Assembly: GCA_018267915.1 (NCBI GenBank) | Contig: JAFDXN010000025.1 | Span: 124,001 to 188,000 of the forward strand | Reading direction: 5' to 3' | Source of the DNA: Bacteroidota bacterium | Lineage (GTDB): Bacteria; Bacteroidota; Bacteroidia; Chitinophagales; Chitinophagaceae | DNA: 64,000 nucleotides | Shown: positions 25,832 to 34,001 of the stretch, in pieces | How the letters are laid out: every line of letters begins with the position of its first letter | Position numbering within the stretch: position 1 is the stretch's first letter | The notes under the pieces: generated by a model | The model's input: only the letters and a program-made list of their open reading frames with translations | The model's database searches: none | What the model was told of the DNA's origin: nothing | Program-made: the position numbers and the translations under genes

Positions 25832-26734
25832 ATGCTCATCTACTGCCTGCTCGCCGCAACTTTATTACTCGCCGGTATCCCCATTTATGTAGTTGCCAAA
25901 ACGCGTGGCCACCTGAAGGATAGCTGGCCGCGGCTGCTGTTTGCCGTGAGCCTGGGCTTTATGATTTGCCTGTATGGCGCATGGTATTTGCTCTCAATGT
26001 ACCTGCAATTTGTGTCGTGGAGCCTAACGGTGGGGCTGGCAGCGCGTGCGGCGGTGCGGCCGAAGCCTGAGGTTGCCGGCATTAAGAAACGAAGGGGCCT
26101 TTATATAGCAGGCAGTGCGCTGTGCATTCTGCTCACCGTGCTATACCATAGCGGTACCAAACAGGCAAAGTATACTGTGAACCTGCACTTCCCGCTGAAG
26201 CATGGTAAATACCTGGTGATGCAGGGTGGCAAGGGGCTGCCCACCAACCTGTTCCATTACAGCTACCGCGGCGCATCGTTCGCGATGGACCTGGTGGAGC
26301 TGAACAAATGGGGTAACCGGGCTAACACCATCTTCAGCAAAAACCTGGACGACTACTGCACCTATGGCGATACGGTATATGCGCCGTGCAGCGGCCGGGT
26401 GCTGCGCATGCACGACGACAACCCCGACAACGTGCCATCGGTGCGCAAGCGCGGGCCTACGAATACCAACCAGGTGGTGATAGCTGCGGACAGCTATTAT
26501 GTATTTATGGCGCACCTGCAGCAGCATAAGGTCTTTGTTCACGAAGGTGATAGTGTGGTGGTGGGTCAGCCGGTGGGACTGGCTGGCAATTCGGGCTTCA
26601 GCCTGGAGCCGCACCTGCATATACAGGCGCATATGCGCAGTGGCCAGGGTGTGCCCTGGTACAGCGAACCGCAGGCGCTTATCCTGTTTGACGGAGAGGA
26701 ATACCTGCTGAATGAGACGGTGAAGGTGGAGTGA
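25832..26734 (+). CDS. Membrane-anchored M23 family metallopeptidase
   Basis: 300 residues. Three hydrophobic segments (about 2-20, 35-65 and 90-105) anchor the protein. A LytM/M23 domain fills the rest. The metal site is suggested by FHYSYRGASFAMDL (an unusual spacing of the first His and the Asp), YGDTVYAPCSGRV, and the second motif GFSLEPHLHIQAH. M23 enzymes cut peptidoglycan cross-links. The classical HxxxD is altered, so activity is likely but not assured. A TAACTTTA box precedes the gene at 25819-25826. Confidence 0.8.
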   Translation: MLIYCLLAATLLLAGIPIYVVAKTRGHLKDSWPRLLFAVSLGFMICLYGAWYLLSMYLQFVSWSLTVGLAARAAVRPKPEVAGIKKRRGLYIAGSALCILLTVLYHSGTKQAKYTVNLHFPLKHGKYLVMQGGKGLPTNLFHYSYRGASFAMDLVELNKWGNRANTIFSKNLDDYCTYGDTVYAPCSGRVLRMHDDNPDNVPSVRKRGPTNTNQVVIAADSYYVFMAHLQQHKVFVHEGDSVVVGQPVGLAGNSGFSLEPHLHIQAHMRSGQGVPWYSEPQALILFDGEEYLLNETVKVE

Positions 26735-26930
26735 AATGAAATGTGATAAAATGCGGAGGAATGTGATGGAATGTGGATCGTTCGTTTTATTGCAAGGCTT
26801 CTTTCAGTATGTCATCGTTCGGCGCGCTCAGGGTGACAAGATCGTTTGCCGGGCAAAGTAACCCCCCTCCAGAAAGACACAGGCTGTCTCGCTCTCTTTA
26901 ATAGAGACATATCTGTTTGAGCGATCTACC

Positions 26931-26950
26931 CCTCTTTGAAAATAAAGAGG
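26931..26950. terminator. Weak hairpin between the M23 and CotH-type genes
   Basis: CCTCTTT (26931-26937) pairs with AAAGAGG (26944-26950). There is no clear T run. It lies just past the stop of the converging CotH-type gene. The rest of the 225-base gap holds only imperfect AATGTGAT-like repeats near 26740-26780. Confidence 0.35.
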
Positions 26951-26959
26951 CGAGCTGTT

Positions 26960-29035
26960 TTATTCTTTGAATACAAAGCTGCGGCGGATGGAGCCGGTGG
27001 GGGTATTGATGAGTAAAGTGTATACACCGGTGCTAAGGCCATATTGCTTCAGGGCGAGGCTGCATTTGTTATTGTTCAGCTTTTGGTCAAGTACCTTCTG
27101 GCCCATGACGTTGTAGATGGCAAGGCCTGTAATTATACCGTTGGCGCTAATGTTGAGCTGGTCGCCCGTGGGATTGGGATAGATCTTTACGTCAGTTGCT
27201 GCAGCGAGTAACGGCGCATGCACCGGATTGGTGGCTGTATCGATGCAGTCGGGGTTGTACCACTGGGCATCGAGCCATGCAATACGGTGACGGATAAAGG
27301 CCTTCATATAGCTTATCTCATCATCGTAAGTGTTGAAGGCATGCGGATTAAGGAAGAGCTGCACACCCATGAAAGGCCAGCGAGCGTAGTGCTGTTGCTG
27401 GGGTATTTCGAGCATATTGACCATGGAATCGATAATGCCCCAGATGTGGGCGGTATCGAGTGCACCGTTGAAGCGCAGGTTGGTGTATCGGCACTTGAGA
27501 TCCTTGCGGTAAAGAGAGTCGGTTATAAATGTCTTCCACCAGAAGGGTACAAGGCAGGGATTAGCCACGGGGCAAGGGAAGTCCCACATATAGGTGGTGA
27601 CGTCGGGGGCATTGTAGAGCGCGGAATTACCGTAAGCCAGGTTGAAATCCCAGATGGGCCCAGCGATAAGCCTGCCATCCTGATCCTTATGGCAATAGCT
27701 GCTGAGGCGATACGCATCGGAATGATGTGCTACTTCCTCTTGTATGCAGAAGTCGATAAAGGAGGGAACATCGATGTAATGCCTGTACCCGTGGAAAGTA
27801 TCTATAAGCGGTATGTTGGCTAGTGCATTCTCGAAAGAATCGACATAGGCTGCGATATAGGCTTTTTGTGGTGCATTGATATCTGCGGCCTTTGGATACG
27901 CATAGGCAAATGCAACGGGCGTAGCGGCAGCAGGACAGGATAAAAAGTTGGAGGTCCAGCTATCGTAGCCCGGTATATCGGCATAGTCGGCAGAAAAGAT
28001 GTAACCGCCGGTGAGCTGGCTCCCTGTTGTGTCCTCGGGCTTGAGCTTGGCTACGTCCACCCTATTGGCGCCGCGCTTTATCTTCTCCTCCAGCACATAA
28101 ATGCCGCGATAGTCGCCATTGAGTACCAGTTCTACCATGCGCGTGCGGCTGGCATAGCGGCCCATGTCGTTGGAGAGCCGGTAAGCAAGTACATTTCGGA
28201 TGAGTGTCTTGTCGTCGTATGGCGCATAGAGTACCCAGTCGTTATCGGTGGGCATGCCTAACAGCGAGACGTCAACATTGTTGGTGTACGATGCATCGAC
28301 AGTCTCTATCTTATAAGGCTTCTGAGGGAAGTAGCGACTGCTATGGCCACGCGATGCGATGGTGATATTGCCACTGTAGTCGTTAAAGGGATCTGTAACA
28401 TGGTTGTAGTTGCCCACGCCATTGCTGATGATGCCCATGGTGGCGTTGACCTTTATGTCGGCATAAAATGGGATGACCACATAGTTGGTATTGACAACCA
28501 GGATGGGCAGTTTGGATGAATCGAAAAAATGCGGCGGTGCCGGGGTATTCGAAAATGCAAGGGACCAGTTGCTGAGGGTACCGTTGCCGGGACCCAGTGC
28601 AGGGTGCTCGATCTTCAGTATCCACTTGCCGTTGCCCGAAGAACCATCGTTGACATCACCCAGCCAACCTTCGGGGCGAAACTTACCGGTGAAAGGTGCA
28701 TAGTTGTCCTTGATAAGTGTAGTAACCGACTGCGTAATGCAGGTGTTGACGAAATCGGGGCCATTGCCGATATTCTCACAGATGGACACATGTTTGCCAT
28801 TAGGTGAGATGAGCGAGATCATGAGATCGCTGGTATTGCCCCATATGATATTGAAGTTGACGCTGTCGAGCCCAAAGCTGCCGTTGATGTTCTGCGGCAG
28901 GCCTGCGACATCTATTGTATCGTAGGTAGTATACTGGTTGCCGGCTATGGTCCGGGAGGCGGCACTTGAGAAAGTCTGCGCCTGGAGCGAGACCGCCATA
29001 AGCGATATCGCCAAATAGATACAAAAACGAAGCAC
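26960..29035 (-). CDS. T9SS-secreted CotH-type protein with P-domain, copy 1
   Basis: 691 residues. Signal peptide 1-20 (LAISLMAVSLQAQ). A proprotein-convertase P-like beta-sandwich covers about 25-165 (PQNINGSFGLDSVNFNI, GKWILKIEHPA). A CotH kinase-like domain lies at about 185-570 (NDWVLYAPYDDKTLIRNVL, LNGDYRGIYVLEEKIKR, PIWDFNLAYGN). A type A T9SS sorting tail starts at about 612 (VKIYPNPTGDQLNIS, ending RRSFVFKE). CotH domains can phosphorylate secreted proteins using ATP. The protein should be exported through the outer membrane and anchored. The start codon is GTG, directly beside a 17-bp inverted repeat. It is paralogous to the gene at 30451. Confidence 0.88.
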   Translation of the reverse strand: MLRFCIYLAISLMAVSLQAQTFSSAASRTIAGNQYTTYDTIDVAGLPQNINGSFGLDSVNFNIIWGNTSDLMISLISPNGKHVSICENIGNGPDFVNTCITQSVTTLIKDNYAPFTGKFRPEGWLGDVNDGSSGNGKWILKIEHPALGPGNGTLSNWSLAFSNTPAPPHFFDSSKLPILVVNTNYVVIPFYADIKVNATMGIISNGVGNYNHVTDPFNDYSGNITIASRGHSSRYFPQKPYKIETVDASYTNNVDVSLLGMPTDNDWVLYAPYDDKTLIRNVLAYRLSNDMGRYASRTRMVELVLNGDYRGIYVLEEKIKRGANRVDVAKLKPEDTTGSQLTGGYIFSADYADIPGYDSWTSNFLSCPAAATPVAFAYAYPKAADINAPQKAYIAAYVDSFENALANIPLIDTFHGYRHYIDVPSFIDFCIQEEVAHHSDAYRLSSYCHKDQDGRLIAGPIWDFNLAYGNSALYNAPDVTTYMWDFPCPVANPCLVPFWWKTFITDSLYRKDLKCRYTNLRFNGALDTAHIWGIIDSMVNMLEIPQQQHYARWPFMGVQLFLNPHAFNTYDDEISYMKAFIRHRIAWLDAQWYNPDCIDTATNPVHAPLLAAATDVKIYPNPTGDQLNISANGIITGLAIYNVMGQKVLDQKLNNNKCSLALKQYGLSTGVYTLLINTPTGSIRRSFVFKE

Positions 29036-29080
29036 TACAGTGTTTTTTTACTGATTGAAAGATAGTAAAAAAACACTGTA
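29036..29080. repeat. 17-bp perfect inverted repeat at the start of the CotH-type gene
   Basis: TACAGTGTTTTTTTACT (29036-29052) and AGTAAAAAAACACTGTA (29064-29080) are exact reverse complements around an 11-base loop. The inner edge touches the GTG start at 29035. An RNA hairpin here would cover the initiation region; it could also terminate the DUF4142 transcript. Confidence 0.7.
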
Positions 29081-29135
29081 ACGCTATAGTTGCTGGGCTC
29101 AGCGCGAGGGCCAGCCTGTATTACGAAACCGCCTG

Positions 29136-29666
29136 TTAGAAATGCATAGCTGCAATAATGCTATCGGCCATCTGCTTGTGCATCTGCAGCTTAGGCAGAT
29201 ATTTATTGGCGTAGTTCTTCACGTTTTGGTTGTATCCATTGCTCGCCTCGTTCTGAAAGAGGGTGATGGCAGCATTATGATCGTTGACCTGCATGTGCAT
29301 ATACATAGAGTCGAAAGCGCGGCCGGACATGGTGGCCAGCTGGGCCTTGAGCGCCATATGCATTGAGTCGACGCCGGAAGGCAGGTTATACGTCACCTGC
29401 GAAGCGACTGCCTGCAAGTCGTTTTCAGCTGTAGTGTGGTCTGAGACCATTGTGTGGCCGTAGCTGCGCACCATTGCATCGTTGCCTTGCGTTGAGGCAA
29501 GCTGGCCTGCATCGACCTCAGCCATGTTGCTATAAGATGCCTGGGCCATAAAGCTATGGTCGGCTGTTGAGGTGCCATTGGTATTACTGTTATCATTTTT
29601 TTTGCACGAGAAAAAAGCTCCTACCAGGAGCACCATCGCTGCTGTCTTTAACATCCTGTTTTTCAT
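29136..29666 (-). CDS. DUF4142 lipoprotein, copy 1
   Basis: 176 residues from ATG 29666. A signal peptide with lipobox (VLLVGAFFSCKK, Cys about 21) predicts an acylated periplasmic or outer-membrane protein. The DUF4142 helical bundle follows: FMAQASYSNMAEVDAGQLAST, VRSYGHTMVSDHTTAENDL, and MHMQVNDHNAAITLFQNEA. DUF4142 is related to the ferritin-like DUF305/DUF892 bundles and has no firm function. The fold and the histidine-rich helices suggest metal binding, which is inference. It lies just upstream of CotH copy 1 on the same strand. Confidence 0.85.
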   Translation of the reverse strand: MKNRMLKTAAMVLLVGAFFSCKKNDNSNTNGTSTADHSFMAQASYSNMAEVDAGQLASTQGNDAMVRSYGHTMVSDHTTAENDLQAVASQVTYNLPSGVDSMHMALKAQLATMSGRAFDSMYMHMQVNDHNAAITLFQNEASNGYNQNVKNYANKYLPKLQMHKQMADSIIAAMHF

Positions 29667-29864
29667 AAGTCCGGTTTTGAAATTCGCGCTATGGAGAGTA
29701 ATCACATGCCAACACAGCCTGACAAAACGTGATGAAATTAAGTGGTACTGAAAGGGTTGCTCGTGCGGGAATAAAATGTGCCGGCTTTATTTACAGTATA
29801 AAAACGCTTCAAAACAAATAACGGTGGCAATACCAATCGTTGCCGATATTCCCCAAGAAAAACG

Positions 29865-30401
29865 TTACCAAGGCCTGGCGTGCAGAAGGCTATCGGTAAT
29901 CCGTTGCTGGTCTTTGAGCTGGGGCAGATAAGTAGCGGCACAGCGTGTGACCCACTGATGAATGCCGTGATCTACCTCGTTTTGAAATATGCTGATCATA
30001 GAAGAGGTCATAACAGCGTGCTGCCGGAGATAGGCGGAATCAAAAGCGTGTCCGTATAGTGCGGCAAGGGTATCGAGCGTCTTTTGTGGACCGACGTTGG
30101 ATGCAGCAGGCAATGTGATATCGTAATAAACCGCAATAGTTAGCAAGTCGCTTTGAGCGGCGCTTATGACAGAAGCCGTGCCCCTGGCCAGTTGGCGTAC
30201 AGTGGAATCTCCGTTTTTTGCCAAGGCAATGCTATCTGCGGACAAGGCAGAAAGACTTGCCGCTGTTGCCACCTGCATGAAATGTATGTCCGTATCGCCC
30301 GGAGGTACGTGTGAATGATCGTACTCCGGATCGGTCTTGCAGCAGGAGGAGAGCATAAAAATGCCAGCCACTATTGTGGCGAAAAAATAAAATCGCATCA
30401 T
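29865..30401 (-). CDS. DUF4142 lipoprotein, copy 2
   Basis: 178 residues. The lipobox reads FMLSSCC, so the protein is probably lipidated at Cys20. The bundle is diverged from copy 1 but keeps the same plan: FMQVATAASLSALSADSIALAK, VRQLARGTASVISAAQSDL, HAFDSAYLRQHAVMTSSMISIFQNEVDHG. It starts at ATGATG (either codon). The 198-base gap to copy 1 has no obvious signal. It lies 49 bases after the second CotH gene and could share its transcript. Confidence 0.8.
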   Translation of the reverse strand: MMRFYFFATIVAGIFMLSSCCKTDPEYDHSHVPPGDTDIHFMQVATAASLSALSADSIALAKNGDSTVRQLARGTASVISAAQSDLLTIAVYYDITLPAASNVGPQKTLDTLAALYGHAFDSAYLRQHAVMTSSMISIFQNEVDHGIHQWVTRCAATYLPQLKDQQRITDSLLHARPW

Positions 30402-30450
30402 GTAGTTGGGACAAAGAGCCGGCCAGTTTGCCTAATAATCGTGCCTGCAA

Positions 30451-32544
30451 CTAATTATCGACAATAAAACTTCGCTGCAACAGGCCCGAAGAGCTGTAGA
30501 TTACCAGGTGGTATACTCCTGCGCTGAGGCCATAGCGGCGCAGGGGAATACTGATGGTGGAACTGTGTGCAGGCAGCTCACATATCTTTTGGCCGACGGC
30601 GTTGTAAATAATCGCACGATCGATGATGCTGCGGGAGGCGACATTGAGCAGATCGCTTGCCGGATTGGGGTAAACCTTCAACAGGTTAGCTGCATTAAAG
30701 TTGAGCACGCTATTGGGTGGAGGCGAGGCCGTGTCGAGGCAATTGGCATTGTACCACATACCATCGAGCCACTGCACGCGGTTGCTGATCCATGTTTTCA
30801 AATAACTGATCTCCTGGGCGTAGGTATTACCCACATAAGCATTAGGCCATACGTAGATGCCGAGCAGGGGCCAGCGCTGAAAATGCCGGGTTTGTGGCAC
30901 CTGCAGAAGATTGCTCACGGAGTCAATTATATTCCAGATGTGATCTGTATCCAATGCATTCAGGTAACGCAGGTTGGTATAGCGGCACATTAGCTGCGAC
31001 ATATACGCAGTATCAGCGACGAGCTTCTTCCACCAGAAGGGATGGAGGGAGCCATCGGGGAAAGGGCAGGGAAAATTCCATTCATAACCTGTATAGTGAT
31101 CACCATTGTAATAATCTGCGTTACCGTAACCTTCGTTGAAATCCCAGATGGGACCCCCGTAAAGCTTGCCATCCTTCTTTTTATGAAAGTAGCTACTGAG
31201 GCGATAACCATCGACATTGCGCCCAAGCTCCTGCAAAAGCGAGAAGTCTATAAAGGATTGCACATCGATGAAATGCCGGTAGCCATTCACGGTATCGAGA
31301 GGATTGGCCCATTTGAGCGCAAACTCAAAAGAGTCAACATAGCGGGCAATGTAGTTTTTTTGCGGTGTGTTAATGTCGTCTTTCTTTGGGTAAACGTATG
31401 CAAAAGCTATCTGTGAGCCAGCACTGTCGCATGGCAAATAATTAGAGAACCAGCTATCATAGCCGGGCCATCCGGGCCTGTCGACCTGAAAAATGTAGCC
31501 GCCGGTGAGCTGACTGCCTGTAGTGTCGGCGGGATTGAGCTTAGCTATATTGACGCGGTTGGCATCGCGCTTGATCTTCTCTTCAAAAACATAGACGCCG
31601 CGATAGTCACCATTCAGCACAAGTTCGCACATGCGTGTGCGCACGGCATATTCGCCCATGTCGTTGGACAGTTGATAAGTGAGGACATTGCGGATAAGCG
31701 ATTTGTCATCAAAAGGAGCATACAGTATCCAGTCGTTCTCGGACGGCATACCGAGGATAGACACGTTGGTGTCGTTGGTGTAAGTTGGGTCTTTGGTAGT
31801 AAGTGAATAAGCTTTCTGCGCAAAGTACACCGTGCTGGCACCCCGCACTTTGATGGTGATGTTTCCATTATAATTGTTGTAGGGGTCGGTGAGGTGATTA
31901 ATGGCATTGGGGCCATTGTAGATAACACCCATAGTGCCGTTTACCCGGGTGTCGGCATAGAAGGGAATAGGGTCATCGTTGGCGGTATTTACTACCACGA
32001 TGGGTAAAGTAGAAGAATCGAAGAAGGCGGGAGGTGCGGGCGTTGACGAAAAGTGAAGGCCCCAGTTGATCAACACCCCGCTATCCGTGCTATTGGTCAT
32101 GTTGTGGACCTGGAACACCCATTTGCCATTAGCATTCTGTCCATCGTTAACAGCGCCAAGCCAACCTTCGGGGCGCATCTGCCCGGTAAAGGGAGCGCCC
32201 ACATTGTTGATCAGGGTAGTGGTGGCCATGGTGATGCAGGTATTGGTATAATTGCTATCACCCCAACCCAGGTTTTCCGAAATGCGCACTTTTTTACCAT
32301 CCGGAGATATGAGATCGATAACGAGGTCCATATCGTAGTCGTAACGGATATTGAATGTTACACTGTCGAGACCGAAGGTGCCGTTGATGTTTTGAGGTAC
32401 AAGGCCGCTGACGTTGATGGTATCGTAGGTGTACTGCTGCTGGCCGTGGAAGACCCTTGGGCCACTACTATAATAGGACTGCGCAAGCGCTAAAGTGCCA
32501 AAACAAAGAAATGCAAAGAGTAATGAGTAAAGCTTTTTCAACAT
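30451..32544 (-). CDS. T9SS-secreted CotH-type protein with P-domain, copy 2
   Basis: 697 residues from ATG 32544 (MLKKLYSLLFAFLCFGTLALAQ); an ATG four codons earlier is possible. Domains follow copy 1 almost residue for residue: P-like domain about 25-165, CotH domain about 185-575 (NDWILYAPFDDKSLIRNVL, LNGDYRGVYVFEEKIKR, GPIWDFNEGYGN), then a type A sorting tail (LKVYPNPASDLLNVAS, ending LLQRSFIVDN). The two copies clearly arose by duplication but differ throughout, so the event is old. The protein is predicted to be surface-exposed. The kinase-like role is inferred from the CotH family. Confidence 0.88.
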   Translation of the reverse strand: MLKKLYSLLFAFLCFGTLALAQSYYSSGPRVFHGQQQYTYDTINVSGLVPQNINGTFGLDSVTFNIRYDYDMDLVIDLISPDGKKVRISENLGWGDSNYTNTCITMATTTLINNVGAPFTGQMRPEGWLGAVNDGQNANGKWVFQVHNMTNSTDSGVLINWGLHFSSTPAPPAFFDSSTLPIVVVNTANDDPIPFYADTRVNGTMGVIYNGPNAINHLTDPYNNYNGNITIKVRGASTVYFAQKAYSLTTKDPTYTNDTNVSILGMPSENDWILYAPFDDKSLIRNVLTYQLSNDMGEYAVRTRMCELVLNGDYRGVYVFEEKIKRDANRVNIAKLNPADTTGSQLTGGYIFQVDRPGWPGYDSWFSNYLPCDSAGSQIAFAYVYPKKDDINTPQKNYIARYVDSFEFALKWANPLDTVNGYRHFIDVQSFIDFSLLQELGRNVDGYRLSSYFHKKKDGKLYGGPIWDFNEGYGNADYYNGDHYTGYEWNFPCPFPDGSLHPFWWKKLVADTAYMSQLMCRYTNLRYLNALDTDHIWNIIDSVSNLLQVPQTRHFQRWPLLGIYVWPNAYVGNTYAQEISYLKTWISNRVQWLDGMWYNANCLDTASPPPNSVLNFNAANLLKVYPNPASDLLNVASRSIIDRAIIYNAVGQKICELPAHSSTISIPLRRYGLSAGVYHLVIYSSSGLLQRSFIVDN

Positions 32545-32651
32545 AGGCCGCGGCATCCTTTAATAAAAAGATAATATAAATGTACGCTTATTTGGCAACA
32601 GATAAAGAAAATGTTAGGTAAAACCCTCGTGAGTTGGGTTAAATTCGTGAC

Positions 32652-33344
32652 ATGAACCGCATCGACCGACTGTTCGGAATATCGACCATGCTGCAGAGCA
32701 AGAAATATGTGCCCGCAGAGAAAATAGCCGATAAATTCGGTATCAGTATCCGCACGGTATACAGGGACATAAAAGCGCTTTGCGAGCAGGGCGTACCCGT
32801 GAGCTTTGAGCAGAATAGGGGCTATTTTATCGTACAGGGCTATTTTTTGCCTCCCGTGTCCTTCAGTACAGAGGAAGCCAATGCGCTGATGCTGATAGAG
32901 AACCTGATAAAACTCATGTCGGACCGAAGTATAGAAAAGCACTACGGCACCGCACTTAATAAAATAAAAGCCGTGCTGCGCAGCAACCAGAAAGACCATA
33001 TAGAGGCCATGGCAAAGAATATCAAAATGCATATCCCGGAGTGTGTCAATAACAGCTTCGAGTACCTGGATGTGCTACAAAACGCCATCGCATCCCGGCA
33101 AATCATTTCCATAGAATACAGAAACAAAAAGGAAGAAACCAGCGAGCGCGAACTGGAACCGATAGGGCTGGTATTTTACGGTTTCGCCTGGCATATGGTG
33201 GGCTGGTGCCACAAGCGGGAGGCCTACCGAGATTTCCGGGTATCGCGCATACTGAAGCTGAGCGACACCGGCAAACCTTTCAGAAAAAGTAAGCATTCGA
33301 ATATCGACGAGTACATAAAATCGCTGCCGGCAAATTATTATTAA
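32652..33344 (+). CDS. YafY-like HTH/WYL transcriptional regulator
   Basis: 230 residues. An HTH_11 winged helix at 1-60 (FGISTMLQSKKYVPAEKIADKFGISIRTVYRDIKALCEQG) is followed by a linker and a WYL domain at about 140-205 (RQIISIEYRNKKEETSERELEPIGLVFYGFAWHMVGWCHKREAYRDFRVSRI). It lacks most of the C-terminal WCX part. A TAAATTCG box (32639-32646) sits just before the ATG. The DinB gene 61 bases downstream is the usual partner and probable target. Confidence 0.9.
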   Translation: MNRIDRLFGISTMLQSKKYVPAEKIADKFGISIRTVYRDIKALCEQGVPVSFEQNRGYFIVQGYFLPPVSFSTEEANALMLIENLIKLMSDRSIEKHYGTALNKIKAVLRSNQKDHIEAMAKNIKMHIPECVNNSFEYLDVLQNAIASRQIISIEYRNKKEETSERELEPIGLVFYGFAWHMVGWCHKREAYRDFRVSRILKLSDTGKPFRKSKHSNIDEYIKSLPANYY

Positions 33345-33405
33345 AGGGACTGCCATAGGGCTGTCAGTGGGTGCTATTTCCTTTGCATTACAAAACACAA
33401 ATGAC

Positions 33406-33903
33406 ATGGAAATAATACCAATGCTCCTTAAAGAAATGGAGCACGAAGCACGGACCACACGCAAAATGCTGCAATGCATACCCGACGACAAGCTGGACTG
33501 GCAACCACATGCAAAAAGCATGACCATGAGGCGGCTTGCCACGCATATTGCCGAGCTACCAGGATGGGTAACGATCGCACTGACCACCAATGAGCTGGAC
33601 TTTGCCAGTAATCCCTACGATCCGAAGCCTATTGCCAATAATAAGGAGCTGATGGCCTACTTCGAAGAAACGCTGGCCGACGGTAAAGCACATCTCGAGA
33701 AAGCCAACGAAACACTACTGATGGAACCATGGACACTACGCAAGGGCGAGCAGATATTCAACACGTCGCCGAAGGTGGATGTGATTCGGATGACCTATTG
33801 CCAGATAGTACACCACCGTGCCCAGCTGGGCGTGTACCTGCGCCTGCTGGATGTGCCGATACCGGGAAGCTATGGGCCGAGTGCTGATGAAATGAATTTC
33901 TAA
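33406..33903 (+). CDS. DinB-family protein
   Basis: 165 residues from ATG 33406. A four-helix bundle with the DinB-type metal histidines: LATHIAELPGW (His about 46), then IVHHRAQLGVYLRLL near residue 138, where two histidines sit in one helix. DinB/YfiT-like enzymes are metal-dependent thiol transferases or hydrolases, often stress-related. The frame could begin at 33367, but the added residues look non-coding. The WYL regulator directly upstream probably controls it. Confidence 0.88.
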   Translation: MEIIPMLLKEMEHEARTTRKMLQCIPDDKLDWQPHAKSMTMRRLATHIAELPGWVTIALTTNELDFASNPYDPKPIANNKELMAYFEETLADGKAHLEKANETLLMEPWTLRKGEQIFNTSPKVDVIRMTYCQIVHHRAQLGVYLRLLDVPIPGSYGPSADEMNF

Positions 33904-34001
33904 GTGTGATCCTCAAAAAAACAGTATTCCCGCCTGCGGGGCGGGAATATTATTCGAAATCTATCATGAAATGTTCAGAAGACTATATTTTATAGCGAAG
34001 C

